Positions 36,005 to 46,111 of a stretch of 64,000 nucleotides of DNA are shown piece by piece; within the stretch, counting starts at the first letter, position 1, and the number at the start of each line of letters is the position of its first letter. Location: contig JAPDOI010000271.1 in the NCBI GenBank assembly GCA_029168955.1, positions 772,001 through 836,000 of the forward strand, read 5' to 3'. This DNA is from Aplectana chamaeleonis (taxonomy: Eukaryota > Nematoda > Chromadorea > Rhabditida > Cosmocercidae). The translations under genes and the position numbers were made by a program. The notes under the pieces are model-generated. The model had not been told where the DNA came from and made no database searches. It saw only the letters and a list, made by a program, of their open reading frames with translations.

Positions 36005-36406
36005 TTATGAGCATTCCATGCGTACATATTCACTGACGATCATCTCTAGCCGAACTTTTTCAAGCTGGAAATCATTGACCACAAACTCCTTCAGAACAGA
36101 TTCTCTTTCAAAAAAGTTCCATCTATTTCTGCTACTGTTTCTCATTAATATCTCACTTTTTCTATGATTCCTGCTTGATTTCTCAGACAAGTCGTAGAAT
36201 TTTGTATTTTGATGGAACATTTTGCAGTGACCAGAGTGAGACACTTTCCCTAGACCGCTTCCCATTTTTAGCAAAGGAATACGACAGTTCTGGGCGATTG
36301 CAAGAAAAAAGCTGCTTAAAAATTCTTTTTCATGGTTATCTGCGTGAGATTCGCAATTTGAAAACGCATCGAGGCACGAAATATTTGGAGTCAGTAAGGT
36401 ATTCAA
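36005..36406 (-). CDS. 133-codon ORF, unrecognised
   Basis: ATG-to-stop ORF, charged, with no membrane segment; it starts MNTLLTPNISCLDAFSNC. The stop codon overlaps an AATAAA-like motif (CTCATAATAAAA), too close to act as its polyadenylation signal. No domain and no splice context. Low support. Confidence 0.18.
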   Translation of the reverse strand: MNTLLTPNISCLDAFSNCESHADNHEKEFLSSFFLAIAQNCRIPLLKMGSGLGKVSHSGHCKMFHQNTKFYDLSEKSSRNHRKSEILMRNSSRNRWNFFERESVLKEFVVNDFQLEKVRLEMIVSEYVRMECS

Positions 36407-36734
36407 AAGTTTTCTGTTCGAGTAGATCTCGCCCTATCTTTCATCCTCAATTTGATAGGTATGCTTTGTAATGAAAGGTTGTTTTCGTGTGACGATAAAT
36501 CACTAACTCCTTTCTGCTCAAAGGGTGGCGCGAAATGCTTCGTTGCATTGGTGTTTTCTACCATAGACAGAGCGACTGCGAGCCGCGTACGTAGACAAGT
36601 GGAGACCCAGACTACTCAGGTGTGCAACAATCCGATGAACCCTTCTGCGTAGATTGTATATTGCCTGTATATCCAGTTCCCGTTGGGTCTTCCTATCTTT
36701 ACGTAACGTCTTCTGCTCGACCTAGAGGGACTTA

Positions 36735-37283
36735 AAGGCAGTGGTCGCGATCAAATATGCTTGTCGTCTTTTTCTCTCGAAACTCTTTTCTGGGTCTCGA
36801 GTAGTAGGACCTATAAGAAAATCGCGAAAAAACCACTGTTTTGGGCCGAATTTGAAACCTGAACTTTCTTGCCTTTTGATGGTGGACGAGCCTTCCACAT
36901 CATCGGCATCGATGACCTCTTATATCAAGAACATCAGCTAGCTTGAAATTGAATGTCAATCAATGAAGCTTTGGATTTATTTACACATCTAGTCAAAAGC
37001 ATTGACTGAAGTGATGCTTTCATTATTCAACTGTTTTTATTCGTTAAAATTGCATTTATTTCGTCCTCTGAATGTCGATGATTTTTGACTGCTCGGCATG
37101 AGACTGCGATCTGTTTCGTCATCGCTGTGTGCACGTGTGCACGAACTAGCTTCTTTGGGTCCTAGAAACTCTATTTGTAGACCGTTTTTTCACCGCGCTA
37201 CCTTCATTGTTTCTCAGTTGTTTTTGATCTAAGCTGATTTTTGTAGTTTTTTCGATAACGCTTTTCATCGTGACCACTGCCTT
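36735..37283 (+). mobile_element. MITE family A, intact copy
   Basis: Terminal repeats AAGGCAGTGGTCGCGAT and ATCGTGACCACTGCCTT, with TA target duplications at 36733-36734 and 37284-37285. The length is 549 bp. The interior matches the reverse complement of 7510-8102. It has no coding capacity. Confidence 0.9.
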
Positions 37284-37742
37284 TAACCCACAAAGTATGC
37301 GTTCAATGAAAGGGTGGGTCGATCTTGATGTACTCGTGAGGCCGCAGTGCACGGTAAGATAGGCTATCACCGGGTGCCAATTCGATTACAAACCCCTGAC
37401 TTCAGGTGGGCTTGAGCATTCACCGTTTCCCATAGAGCACTTTATCACACTACAATACCGCTCGTAGGATTTTTTCAGAGGGAGCGCGCGGACGCGTTTT
37501 CTCGTCTTTGGCGTCGTTTTGAATGCCTCCCTTCAAGACTTGCTTTTTCAAATCTGAAGAGTTTCATAAGATTCAAATGCGGAGGGCTTCCAACACCCCA
37601 GTGGTAAATTTCGAAAATGTGGGCAATATATACCTCCTTGTGACAATGGCAGCAGGAGAAAAAGCTGACGTGATTGTCACACAGCAGTGACATCTTTAGG
37701 CTTTTTGTGTTATGTTAACGGTTCGGCTATCAGTTGCGGGAT

Positions 37743-37888
37743 AGGGGCTCCCTACACACCGAGAGAGGAGTTGTCTTACCTTTTTCGGCTTCGATTCCAC
37801 TCGGGACCACGTTGCTTGAATTTGAGTAGCGTGCCATTTCGGACTGCAGAATCGGCACAACTCCTCCCGATCTAAATAGGGAGCCCCT
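37743..37888. repeat. Foldback element (family R)
   Basis: AGGGGCTCCCTACACACCGA and GGAGTTGT (37743-37774) are inverted as ACAACTCC and AATAGGGAGCCCCT (37857-37888). The arms are about 32 bp with mismatches. The 62-codon ORF over it is a shadow. Confidence 0.7.
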
Positions 37889-38082
37889 TTTTCAACAGTT
37901 GCTGTTTTTTAACACAATGACGAGCCTAATTGAGAGTGCGCACCACTTTTGGCTCAAATTCCATTAGCAAGGAAGAGACTCATATCGAGCAGAGAAATTA
38001 TTGATTCTCGTCGTTCAGGTATTCCGTTCTGATTTTCCCTTCGGTGAGAACCGGAGGATCGAGAAAGTGACTCAAATAGTGT

Positions 38083-39263
38083 ATACCGTATTCTCTCTTT
38101 TAGAAGTACATGTACTTCTAATACTCAGGCCCCCATTTTACATGTACTTCTATTAAAGGTGTACTTCCAATGAAGGCTGTACTTCTAATTCTCAACCCTC
38201 TATTTTTGGTGTACTTCTATTAGAGGTTAGCCTTCTAATAGAGGGTGTACTTCTATTATTCGGCGCTATTTTTGAATTTACATTGGTAGACTGTTCGCAT
38301 TTCTGGAAGAGATTTTCAGTATAACACCGAGAGTGTGTATGTATTGAAATTTCAGACCGCAATCTCGAAAACTTAGCCACTTATTGTTAGGCCCAAACGG
38401 ATTGAGGCTCTCAAAATCACTTAAATGATATTTTCAAAACCATTACTCACACCCTCCCCAAGTCAGTTTCTTTCAAAAATTGTATAAGTTTGGTATCGCT
38501 TTCGTTGACCCGTGCTTTATGAGGAAGAGAGACTTCAATGGGAATCGACTCATTAGGCTTAAAAACATTGGAGCTGATTGTCTATCGAGCTGTCCAGAGC
38601 TATTGAGAATGCGCGGTTCTTGAACGACCTGACAACAGCTCTTCCTGAGGCGTTATTTGCTTACACAATCCTTTAAAGGTAAAGTTTACCATTTGTGGTT
38701 CCTGATTTCCTCGTCGTCAAAACGATTCCACTAAACGAATGATCCAATCTCCATAATGCTGGGTAATCTTGGCTTTTCAAGGCCCGTTAAAATCAACGAC
38801 TTGCGCCAAAACAAGTCAATTTTGAATGACCAAAACCCAATCAAATCAAAAAATTTTAAAGTACTTTGATGAACTCCGTGCATTCGCCGTGATTAACAGC
38901 AATATCAAGTTTTAGTTCTGTGTTTTTCTTCTTCATTGGAAGTTCGCTGAAGTTTCATCGGAAGTTGTCCCATACAAGCAATCTTTGCCCAAGAAAGAGG
39001 TGGCCGAAAGTTTTTTTTGTGAATATTTAAACCTCACAATATAAAAAAACCTCGTGTAAATAGGTCTTTCGCAAATGCCACATTCTGATTGGCAAACACT
39101 TACCCGAGTACCGGCGGTCCATTCCGGATAGAGGTGTTGTTTTAAAAGAGGTGTACTTCATATAGAGGGTGTACTTTCAATACTCAGACCTCTATTTTAC
39201 ATGTACTTCTATTAGAGGTGTACTTGAAAAAGAGGTGTACTTCTATTAGAGGAAATACGATAT
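38083..39263. repeat. GTGTACTTCTATT-type repeat region 2 (family P)
   Basis: It opens ATACCGTATTCTCTCTTTTA and closes with TAGAGGAAATACGATAT, again imperfect inverses. Dense units of ACATGTACTTCTATTA and AGAGGTGTACTTC occupy 38096-38260 and 39138-39255, one block at each end. The roughly 870 bp between has no recognised content. Confidence 0.55.
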
Positions 39264-39451
39264 TCATAAGAAATTTCGTTCCTACGTTTTCCTTTTCTGA
39301 ATTTTTTGTTCCTCTTTCCTATGACGGGTACTGTCGATAAACTGTTGTGGAAAAAAAAAGATCATAGCTGTTGGAAACTATGTAGCGAAATTCTATGCAG
39401 CGAGTGAGGCCGAACCCAGGAGCCTCCGGACAGCAGCCTGCCATTCAGCCA

Positions 39452-40056
39452 TAATAATAATAATTCATTACGCTGTATAAGACAGACGTTCAAGAATAAA
39501 AACAATATAAACTAAAGGCTGCGAAATCACACTTGAATTACACAGTAGAAGTGCAACTATTAATATTAATAAAGGCAGCCTGGAATACATATGCCTAATA
39601 CGCGAGGATGACTTTAGAGGCCATTCGTTTGAATGACTGAAATCGCGAGGGCAGAGGATCTATGGTACTCTTTAGCGAAACATAAGCAGCGCCAGCACGA
39701 ACCGTAAATGTGTGGGCACAGATTTCAGTTTTAGCAGTAGGGTATGAGATTTTTATACCTCTAGTTCTGGATGCACTGAGTTTGTAGAAATGCGAAGAAT
39801 TTACCTTGACAACACGAGAAATTATTTTAAACACCATACATACGTCCCTCAGTTTTCTCCTAGACTCCAGTGAATGCAACCCGAGAAATTTGTTTCGGAT
39901 ACGCGACTTAGGGATACGGTCGTAGAGGAAACCTCCGTATCTGATTATCAATTTTCGTGTATAATTGTTTTGAATTTTTTCGAGGGATACAATGTCTTTC
40001 TTTGCTCGTTGCTCGTCCTTGAGTCTCGTAGGAAGCGTTGATAAGGCGCTCGTCAT
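39452..40056 (-). pseudogene. LINE reverse transcriptase C-terminus (CR1/Jockey-like), 5'-truncated
   Basis: The minus ORF at 39595-40056 (153 codons) has the typical LINE C-terminal pattern LEKIQNNYTRKLIIRYG, then LGLHSLESRRKLRDVCMVFK (family: LPSLEYRRxRxDLxxxYKI), then a basic stretch and SFKRMASKVI at the end. No reverse transcriptase core is left, so the copy is strongly 5'-truncated. The 3' end seems to be the (ATT)n-like tail at about 39452-39467. Homology upstream of 40056 continues in another frame to about 40105. The clade assignment is tentative. Confidence 0.75.
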
Positions 40057-40158
40057 TTACAGTTTCGTCGACCTCAAAAAAGTTACTCATACCTTTATTC
40101 ACTATGACTCGGGCAGCAAGTGTGGCGTTCCTAAGGGTGTCCGGAAGGCAGTAGACCA

Positions 40159-40277
40159 GTGGCCGTATTCATGAAATACGGGAGACTCCCGGGAACGTTT
40201 TTAGAACCAGCCGATGTATGCTACTGGCGGACTTTGGATCCTCCCGGGAGGCTCCCGTTGTGTCATGAATACGGCCA
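40159..40277. repeat. Short foldback element (family M), best copy
   Basis: GTGGCCGTATTCATGA at the left is inverted at the right as TCATGAATACGGCCAC. Inner arms CGGGAGACTCCCGGGAA and TCCTCCCGGGAGGCTCCCG also pair. The length is 119 bp. The interior AACCAGCCGATGTATG is conserved in the 29.6-kb copy. Confidence 0.85.
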
Positions 40278-40376
40278 CAGGATAACATGGCTATATGGGT
40301 AGGGATGGCGGTAAGGTTATTCCCTTGTAGAATTTCCCGAAATTCACAGGATCTCTGAGGCAACTGGCTCTTTTTA

Positions 40377-40841
40377 GAGGCAGCACACACGCTCGTAAAC
40401 GTGATTGAGATAAATATGGAAATAGAGTGGTATGGCCCAGATTACAACGCCTACTCATTTTGAACTGTCAAACCGACCCACAATGCCGTTAAGCATGAGT
40501 TAGAAAGTTGGCTCCGCCCTGTATTCTCACGCCCCCTGTATTTGTCCTTTTCCTGCAACGCAAGGTTGCTGGGTCATATTCACCGGTGGTACTGTTGGTA
40601 GATTGCCTAACAAGTGAACCACACACGTCACTGTCGTCGAAGATGACCCAACAACCCTTCGTTGGACGAAAAGGGCAAATACAGGGGGCGTGAAAATACA
40701 GGGCGGGGCCAACTTCTAACTCATGTAGCGGCATGGTGGGTCGTTTTTCACACTTCAAATTGCGTAGGCATTATGTTGTAAGCCATACGGCTCGATTCAC
40801 GTTGTTATCCCAACCACGTTTACGAGCGTGTATGCTGCCTT
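40377..40841. mobile_element. Foldback MITE family D, copy 1
   Basis: The long inverted arms (about 200 bp, imperfect) start GAGGCAGC / AAGGCAGC, followed by ACACGCTCGTAAACGTG, with TA at both outer edges (40375-40376, 40842-40843). The arms include GGGCAAATACAGGGGGCGTG and its counterpart. The 89- and 61-codon ORFs on both strands mirror each other because of the palindrome and are not genes. Confidence 0.85.
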
Positions 40842-41006
40842 TAAAGTCAAAACAGCCATTACATACTATTTATTCCCTTTTCTGATAAACAATGAGATAC
40901 ATACATCAATATTATGCACATGCTTCAACGATCTTCCGTTTTTCGCCAGCCGCATTTGTGTTAATGCTAATGAAGTACAGAAGCAGTGTTTCGTTGCCTT
41001 TTACAA

Positions 41007-41126
41007 TTATATAAGTCCTGGTGCTCCTATGCTCTTACACATCCTTCTCAATTTCTCTGCGTATTCGTCGTGGCTCTCTTTCTTCATATAGCAAATGACA
41101 GCTTCGATTGCTGTGCCAGGGTCAAT
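41007..41126 (-). CDS. Possible terminal exon, unrecognised
   Basis: The open phase from 41126 reads IDPGTAIEAVICYMKKESHD, continues EYAEKLRRMCKSIGAPGLI and stops at 41007-41009. The amphipathic, cysteine-spaced pattern looks like a natural protein. The upstream acceptor would be the poor CCTGAAAAG; in-frame stops lie just before it. No family assigned. Confidence 0.22.
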   Translation of the reverse strand: MDPGTAIEAVICYMKKESHDEYAEKLRRMCKSIGAPGLI

Positions 41127-41155
41127 CTTTTCAGGTCATGAAGTGAGTGACTGCA

Positions 41156-41225
41156 ATGACTAGGCTCGATCCCTACAGTGCCTCGTTACGGGAGGAGCAG
41201 AAGGCGATACTGAATGGATTGTTAA
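41156..41225 (+). CDS. Possible first exon, unrecognised
   Basis: The ATG at 41156 opens MTRLDPYSASLREEQKAILN and is followed by GLL and a donor-like GTGAG at 41226. It is helix-prone and charged. It lies 30 bp from the possible exon on the other strand. Short enough to be chance. Confidence 0.2.
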
Positions 41226-41984
41226 GTGAGTTCATGCCAATGCTCGCCATTCTGCAATTGCACCGAAGATTGTTTTTCATGAAATGAAACAAATATATAT
41301 GTTGCTGAAATATAGTTGGGCTTAAGCGCTCAAATACAAACGATTCTGATTGAATCAGTGCAGTCGCAGGTTTTTATAGCTGCATATTCGTGTCAAGGAT
41401 ATTCGTGTCAAGGACTTGCGGAAAAATTTCAGAAGCAGAAAACAGAAAGTAGGATGTTCATTTTGGCAGAGGGTAGAAAACTGAGTAAACTAAAAGACGT
41501 ACAGACAACAGGAAATTGCGCTCACTACTGATTGGCATCCTGCTCTTCATAGTTTTTTTTCCCGCTTTTAGAACTATCGCCGGCACCGCAATTCTTTTTG
41601 GATTGCATTCTTGATGACCCACCCTGAATTTGTCGCGTTCAGTCTCTTCTCAAGTTGGGTTTTCTACTTGTATCACGGAGGGACGCGATCGCCTGTTTTG
41701 AATACGGATTGACGCGTCGCTCGATACCGATTTCATGTCATCGCATCACGCCGAGATGTAAGTCTAAACCCGGTGTTAGGCCGAGATAGTGCACATCAGG
41801 CATAAGGATGTGTGATCGATATGAGTGGGAAACACCGCGACGCGTGGTCCGTCGTGGGAGGTATAATCGCAGCGTTACACTTTTTTTCGATCGAAATTTT
41901 TTTTCACGTACGCCGTTTTTTCTTTCTGTGGCTGGTTTTTGTTGACAGTCGTATTCGGTCGCGTTGGTGATGACTTACATGCAG

Positions 41985-42127
41985 CCTTTTCTCAATTTTT
42001 GGACTCAAGTGGAGAGTTCAGCGGGCGGTAGGTCATGGCGAAAGATTCCTATCGATGACGAGATTCAGGCGTAATCGACAGCTCCGCTTTCCTCTCCGAC
42101 TGGCTCGAAATATCAGGGAAAAGCTGC
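41985..42127 (+). repeat. SINE-like unit (family O)
   Basis: TTCAGCGGGCGGTAGGTCATGG, a GATGACGAGATT block and GACTGGCTCGAAATATCAGG follow the order of the 52138-52255 unit. It runs straight into a (TAAA)n tail, as expected of a retroposed SINE. Confidence 0.45.
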
Positions 42128-42132
42128 ATGTA

Positions 42133-42179
<47 letters not shown>

Positions 42180-42283
42180 ATAGATAAATAAATAAAAATA
42201 GATAACTAAATAAATAAATAGATGAATAAATAAATAAATTGAAAAAATGAATAAGTAAATAAATAAATAAATAAATAAATAAA
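42128..42283 (+). repeat. (TAAA)n microsatellite
   Basis: About 155 bp of TAAA units with a few interruptions (TAGATAAA, AAAATGAATAAG). It separates the SINE-like unit from the left end of the Penelope-like copy, and could be the tail of the former. Confidence 0.95.
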
Positions 42284-43552
42284 TTCTTGATATAACTGTA
42301 TATGAACGCTCAACTTCTTACAGCTTTATTGACACGACGTTTCGGGCATAAGCCCTTCTCCAGGTACGCTGAAAACATTGCAAAACAATCTGCATCACCA
42401 CTACACAGGGTGCTAACGTCGACCTGACACTATACTGGAAACACCGAGGGGGAAGGGAGGGGAGCGGTCACGATGGAGCAGTAGACCAAAATGAAGAGGG
42501 ACGGACTTAGAGGGTCTTCTTATTAGGGATGATTGGCGACTGTGTCTTATATGTCGCGATTTTCTTGATCATTCGTCCTCATTTAGTGATAAGCCTCATC
42601 GCCGACTTCATTTCCTCCTTGTTATTTATCGGTGGCTTCCAGTTCTTTATCTCCAGCGCCTCCTTTATTTTCCTCTCGACCGTATCCCTCAACTTTTTGT
42701 GAAGAACGGAAACGTGAAGTTGTGGCGGATGTTGTTGTGGATGCCGGAGGGTGCGGTGCCTTGAGAATGGGTTGTCTGGATAGGCGTGAGGGCTACGTGA
42801 AGCCCTAAGATGTTCCTCCATTCTCAGGTAGAGTGGTCTGGCTGTCTCTCCGATGTAAAACTCTTGACATGAGAGACACCACCTTATAAACCACGCACCT
42901 CATCTGGCACACCTTGTTTTCACCGCTACAAATTGTACAGTTTAAGCTTTCACATCGGCTCTCATATAGACGGGATGTTGTTAGTAGTCGTCGCAGTGAC
43001 GGTGGTGGTCGAAACACCAGAATTATGGGGAGTCCTGACTGCTTCACGACTTGGTTCACGTCTTTTGCGAAAGAATCTGTGACGAAAGGTAGAATGAGTG
43101 GTGTACCACAAGGTGAACGGTAGGGTCTCCAGCATCGGCGCAGCATAGAGCCGTATCCGTTTTGCCGCAAAACTTTGAGAACTTGATCTTCCGCCTCACG
43201 TTGATTCACCGAGGTCAGCATAGAAGATGTGGTAACCGTGTGACGAATCACGCTGCATTTCATGTACGTAGGATGGCAGCTCCGCGCATGAATGAGGATG
43301 TTTTGGATGCCGATTTCCTATACCACATATTGCTAGCTTGCCCTTGTGTGTTGTTGATTTTCGTGTTGAGGAACGGAAGAAATCCGTCTTCCGATGGACT
43401 TTCCGATGTTAATTGGATGGAAGGAAACGCGGAGTTCAGTCTTCCCAGCGTCCGCCGTAGGGTTGCTCTTGATTTTCCAACAATAAAAATGTCATCAACG
43501 TATCTTCCAAAATATAGCACTCTTCGAGATAAACATATACTTCGATACAAAC
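42284..43552 (-). mobile_element. Penelope-like element, 5'-truncated minus copy
   Basis: The minus strand encodes, across frame breaks, the end of the reverse transcriptase and the GIY-YIG region. The 43260-43637 ORF has YFGRYVDDIFIVGKSRATL (the YVDD catalytic box) and FLPFLNTKI. The 42805-43263 ORF continues with the CTICSGENKVCQMRCVVYKV linker and the start of the nuclease. The 42579-42821 ORF has the HRTLRHPQQHPPQL block and the C-terminus. The 3' end carries a hammerhead-like motif and closes at TTCTTGATATAAC. YVDD plus GIY-YIG in one element is diagnostic of this class. Frameshifts make it inactive. Confidence 0.88.
42331..42363 (-). ncRNA. Hammerhead-ribozyme-like motif, decayed
   Basis: The minus strand reads CTGGAGA, then GGGC-loop-GCCC, then GAAACGTCGTGTC. 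Compared with the other copy, CTGAAGA has become CTGGAGA, which breaks the conserved CTGANGA core. Confidence 0.5.
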
Positions 43553-43555
43553 AAG

Positions 43556-43891
43556 GTGTGCCAGATGAGGTGCGTGGTTTATAAGGTGGAGTGTCTCTCA
43601 TGTCAAGAGTTTTACATCGGAGAGACAGCCAGACCACTCTACCTGAGAATGAAGGAACATCTTAGGGCTTTACGTAGCCCTCACGTCTATCCAGACAACC
43701 CATTCTCAAGGCACCGCACCCTCCGGCATCCACAACAACATCCGCCACAACTTCACGTTTCCGTTCTTCACAAAAATTTGAGGGATACGTTCGAGAGGGA
43801 AATAAAGGAGGCGCTGGAGATAAAGAACTGGAAGCCACCGATAAATAACAAGGAGGAAATCAAGTCGGCGATGAGGCTTACCACTAAATGA
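43556..43891 (+). pseudogene. GIY-YIG endonuclease domain of the Penelope-like copy
   Basis: 111 codons opening MCQMRCVVYKVECLSC, followed by EFYIGETARPLYLRMKEHL. The VVY and YIG elements of the fold, the Arg of ETARPL and the conserved Glu/His-rich helix are all present. In the family the domain nicks target DNA to prime integration. Here it is intact but separated from its reverse transcriptase by truncation, so the ATG is an internal methionine and not a real start. Confidence 0.85.
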
Positions 43892-44117
43892 GGACAAATG
43901 ATCAAGAAAATCGCGACATATAAGACACAGTCGCCAATCATCCCTAATAAGAAGACCCTCTAAGTCCGTCCCACTTCAGTTTGGTCTACTGCTCCATCGT
44001 GACCGCTCCCCTCCCTTCCCCCTCGGTCTTTCCAGTATAGTGTCAGGCCGGCGTTAGCACCCTGCTATGTTGTTGTGTAGTGGTGGCGCAGATTGTTTTG
44101 CAATGTTTTCAGCGGAC

Positions 44118-44150
44118 CTGAAGAAGGGCTTAGGCCCGAAACGTCGTGTC
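44118..44150 (+). ncRNA. Hammerhead-ribozyme-like motif of the Penelope-like element
   Basis: CTGAAGA (fits CUGANGA), stem II GGGC/GCCC with loop TTAG, the conserved GAAA, a short stem III ACG/TGT and a GTC at the cleavage position. Penelope-like elements are known to carry minimal hammerhead motifs. One extra A before stem II and no clear stem I pairing next to the core make activity doubtful. Confidence 0.55.
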
Positions 44151-44197
44151 AATAAAATTGTAAGAAGTTGAGCGTTCATATACAGTTATATCAAGAA

Positions 44198-45666
44198 TCA
44201 TCAATGAAGCTCAGAGAACCTACCATTTTGAGAAATAAATAAATAAATAAACGAACTTCGAACAGTTCTGGCTACATTCATAGGACTGACTGCATAATAC
44301 ATAAATAAAAACAATAGACGATCAAAAGGAATATCAAGTGCTCCATTTCGAGTTTTGAAAGAAAAACTGGCAGTATCACCACCGAATTATCTATCCATTC
44401 ATGTGAAATTTCACTACAAATGGGTTTGAATGCTTTTTTATTTATTAAAGAGTTGATTATATGTGCTACATTGTTATATAGCGCACCGCCATATCAGGTT
44501 GAAAAATAGTCACGTCATTATGTACATATCGGTGTAGATTGGCGAGGCCATGTATATGCATTTGTAAATCAATTCATTTTGGGAAGCGCTATGTGAGATC
44601 CCATTGGGAATGAGAAATCGCCTTGGATGACCCGTGTGAGGCATCTCGATTGTTTACGCCTCCCTCCATAAACGAGCTTCCAACTAAACTTGAAATACGC
44701 AGCTGTTTATGCAATTCAAAGCTCCCTGCAGCACTTCTGTGTTTTTGGGGATCTTCGGAATATCGTCTATGTCTGCCCTTTCTTATTTCAAGTTAAATTG
44801 AACGATTGCATAGTTTGCAATATGCTTGCGTGAATGCCTAGGAATGGAGTTGATTAGCAAATTGAACATTCGCGCTAACAAATGAAGGGTGCACAACAAC
44901 GAGGAAAAATGCCGATGCTCGCTTCAGTTTTAGAAAACCTCAGGCGCACTGAGGGCTTCGCATTTGTGAGGCTTCCATTCCCTTCTGTACTCTTGTCTAC
45001 GGCTGCTTATTTCATGAGAAGCACGTTTTTGCCATGTCGTAAGGAAACTCTTTGCCTTTTGTCTGGAAGGACAACTGTGTGGCGATTATGTATGGTACGG
45101 CTGCAACCCTCATCAGGCGCAACGTTGACATTGAACGGTCGTGGGCCCACTATCATGCCATTCAGAGATGTGTGGAAAAAACATCTGGAAACAGAAAACA
45201 GAAAATCCAGTGACAGAAAACAGAAAAATCTCGAAAAATGGGCGAAAACGCGAACGACGCGAAGCGATCATCATTTGCGCGTCAAATCCAATGTATCGCG
45301 CCACTTCACTGTGAACACCTAGCGACGACGCGACGCGACGTCCCTTGATCAATACGTAGGCTAGTTGTAACGTCGCGTCTCACCGCGAATAAACTCTGAA
45401 CGCCGCCGTAGTCTGTTGTTCTCTATAAACCACCCATATTTTCGTTTTTTTGCATTTCCTGAAGACATCCAGGCGGCAAACTTTTTCGAAAAGAATCTAT
45501 TATCGTTCGATTTTATGAATTTTCCAAAAGAGTTAGTAACGTGTATGCAAATCGATAGGGAATGTTCAGGGGCAGTTATGGCGCGTGATAAGTCGCCCCC
45601 TTTTGTCCAAGCAAGAAGAGGAAAAGAGGCAGAGGAAAAGAAAAGTTCAGCGAACTCTTTTTTCAG
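44198..45666. other. Unassigned stretch upstream of a candidate exon
   Basis: A short (AAAT)n run lies at 44235-44255. The 146-codon plus ORF at 44882-45322 has no domain. In another frame near 45080-45120 a short LCGDYVWYGCNP reading looks like a cysteine-bearing extracellular segment, but no splice sites fit it well. Confidence 0.3.
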
Positions 45667-45826
45667 GTCTGATCTACGATAACTATGATACAACACGGCG
45701 GATAGAGAACACTGTGAACAGCATCTACCGGATAACCATTGCACTGCTGGTGATTGTGGTGCTACTGGTTGTTGGCATTATTCTATTCGTGTGTGTAATC
45801 GGCTGTCGGAAGTACCAAAATGAAAG
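45667..45826 (+). CDS. Candidate internal exon encoding a transmembrane segment
   Basis: A strong acceptor (CTTTTTTCAG) and a consensus donor (GAAAG|GTAAGC) bound 160 nt with one open phase. The encoded segment begins LIYDNYDTTRRIENTVNSIY, continues into a 23-residue hydrophobic helix (IALLVIVVLLVVGIILFVCV, then IGC) and ends with basic CRKYQNER. Positive residues after the helix suggest an extracellular N-terminus and a cytoplasmic C-terminus. The codon use is ordinary and the hydrophobic run is not a low-DNA-complexity artefact. The protein family is not recognised, and the neighbouring exons lie outside what I can identify. This is the best host-gene candidate in the window. Confidence 0.6.
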
Positions 45827-46111
45827 GTAAGCGTCATTATTTCCTCGACGTCGTCTTGTTGAGTTGTCCGTATGCATCCTATTCATGGTGTTCGTCAGCA
45901 ACATACACATTTCGTACTGCATGATTAACATCCACTCAAAGTCAGCTACTCAGCTCACACCTTCAGGCTTAACCTTGAGTTCTTCCTTCTATTCAATAAT
46001 TGATTTGAAGAGTGTCTCAAATATCGCACGCGGCAAGAAATAGCTTCAGGGATCTGAACACTTTTAAAATATGAGCACAATGAGTACTTTATTTTTTGGG
46101 GAGCGCTCTTA

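Larger units (their letters stand above)
43553..44197 (+). mobile_element. Penelope-like element, 5'-truncated plus copy
   Basis: Homology with the minus copy starts at CAAGGTGTGCCAGATGAGG, exactly where that copy's inverted partner begins, so the two meet head to head. The 3' end, GTTATATCAAGAA, is the inverse of the left copy's end. It contains only the linker, the nuclease and the 3' UTR. Confidence 0.88.

Noticed and set aside
39138..39255. Possible CRISPR-like array of short repeats
   Set aside because: Units are irregular in length, lack distinct unique spacers, and the context is eukaryotic transposon DNA.
43556..43891. Host GIY-YIG nuclease gene
   Set aside because: Linker, HPQQHPPQ block and shared 3' end with the RT-bearing minus copy show it belongs to a Penelope-like element.
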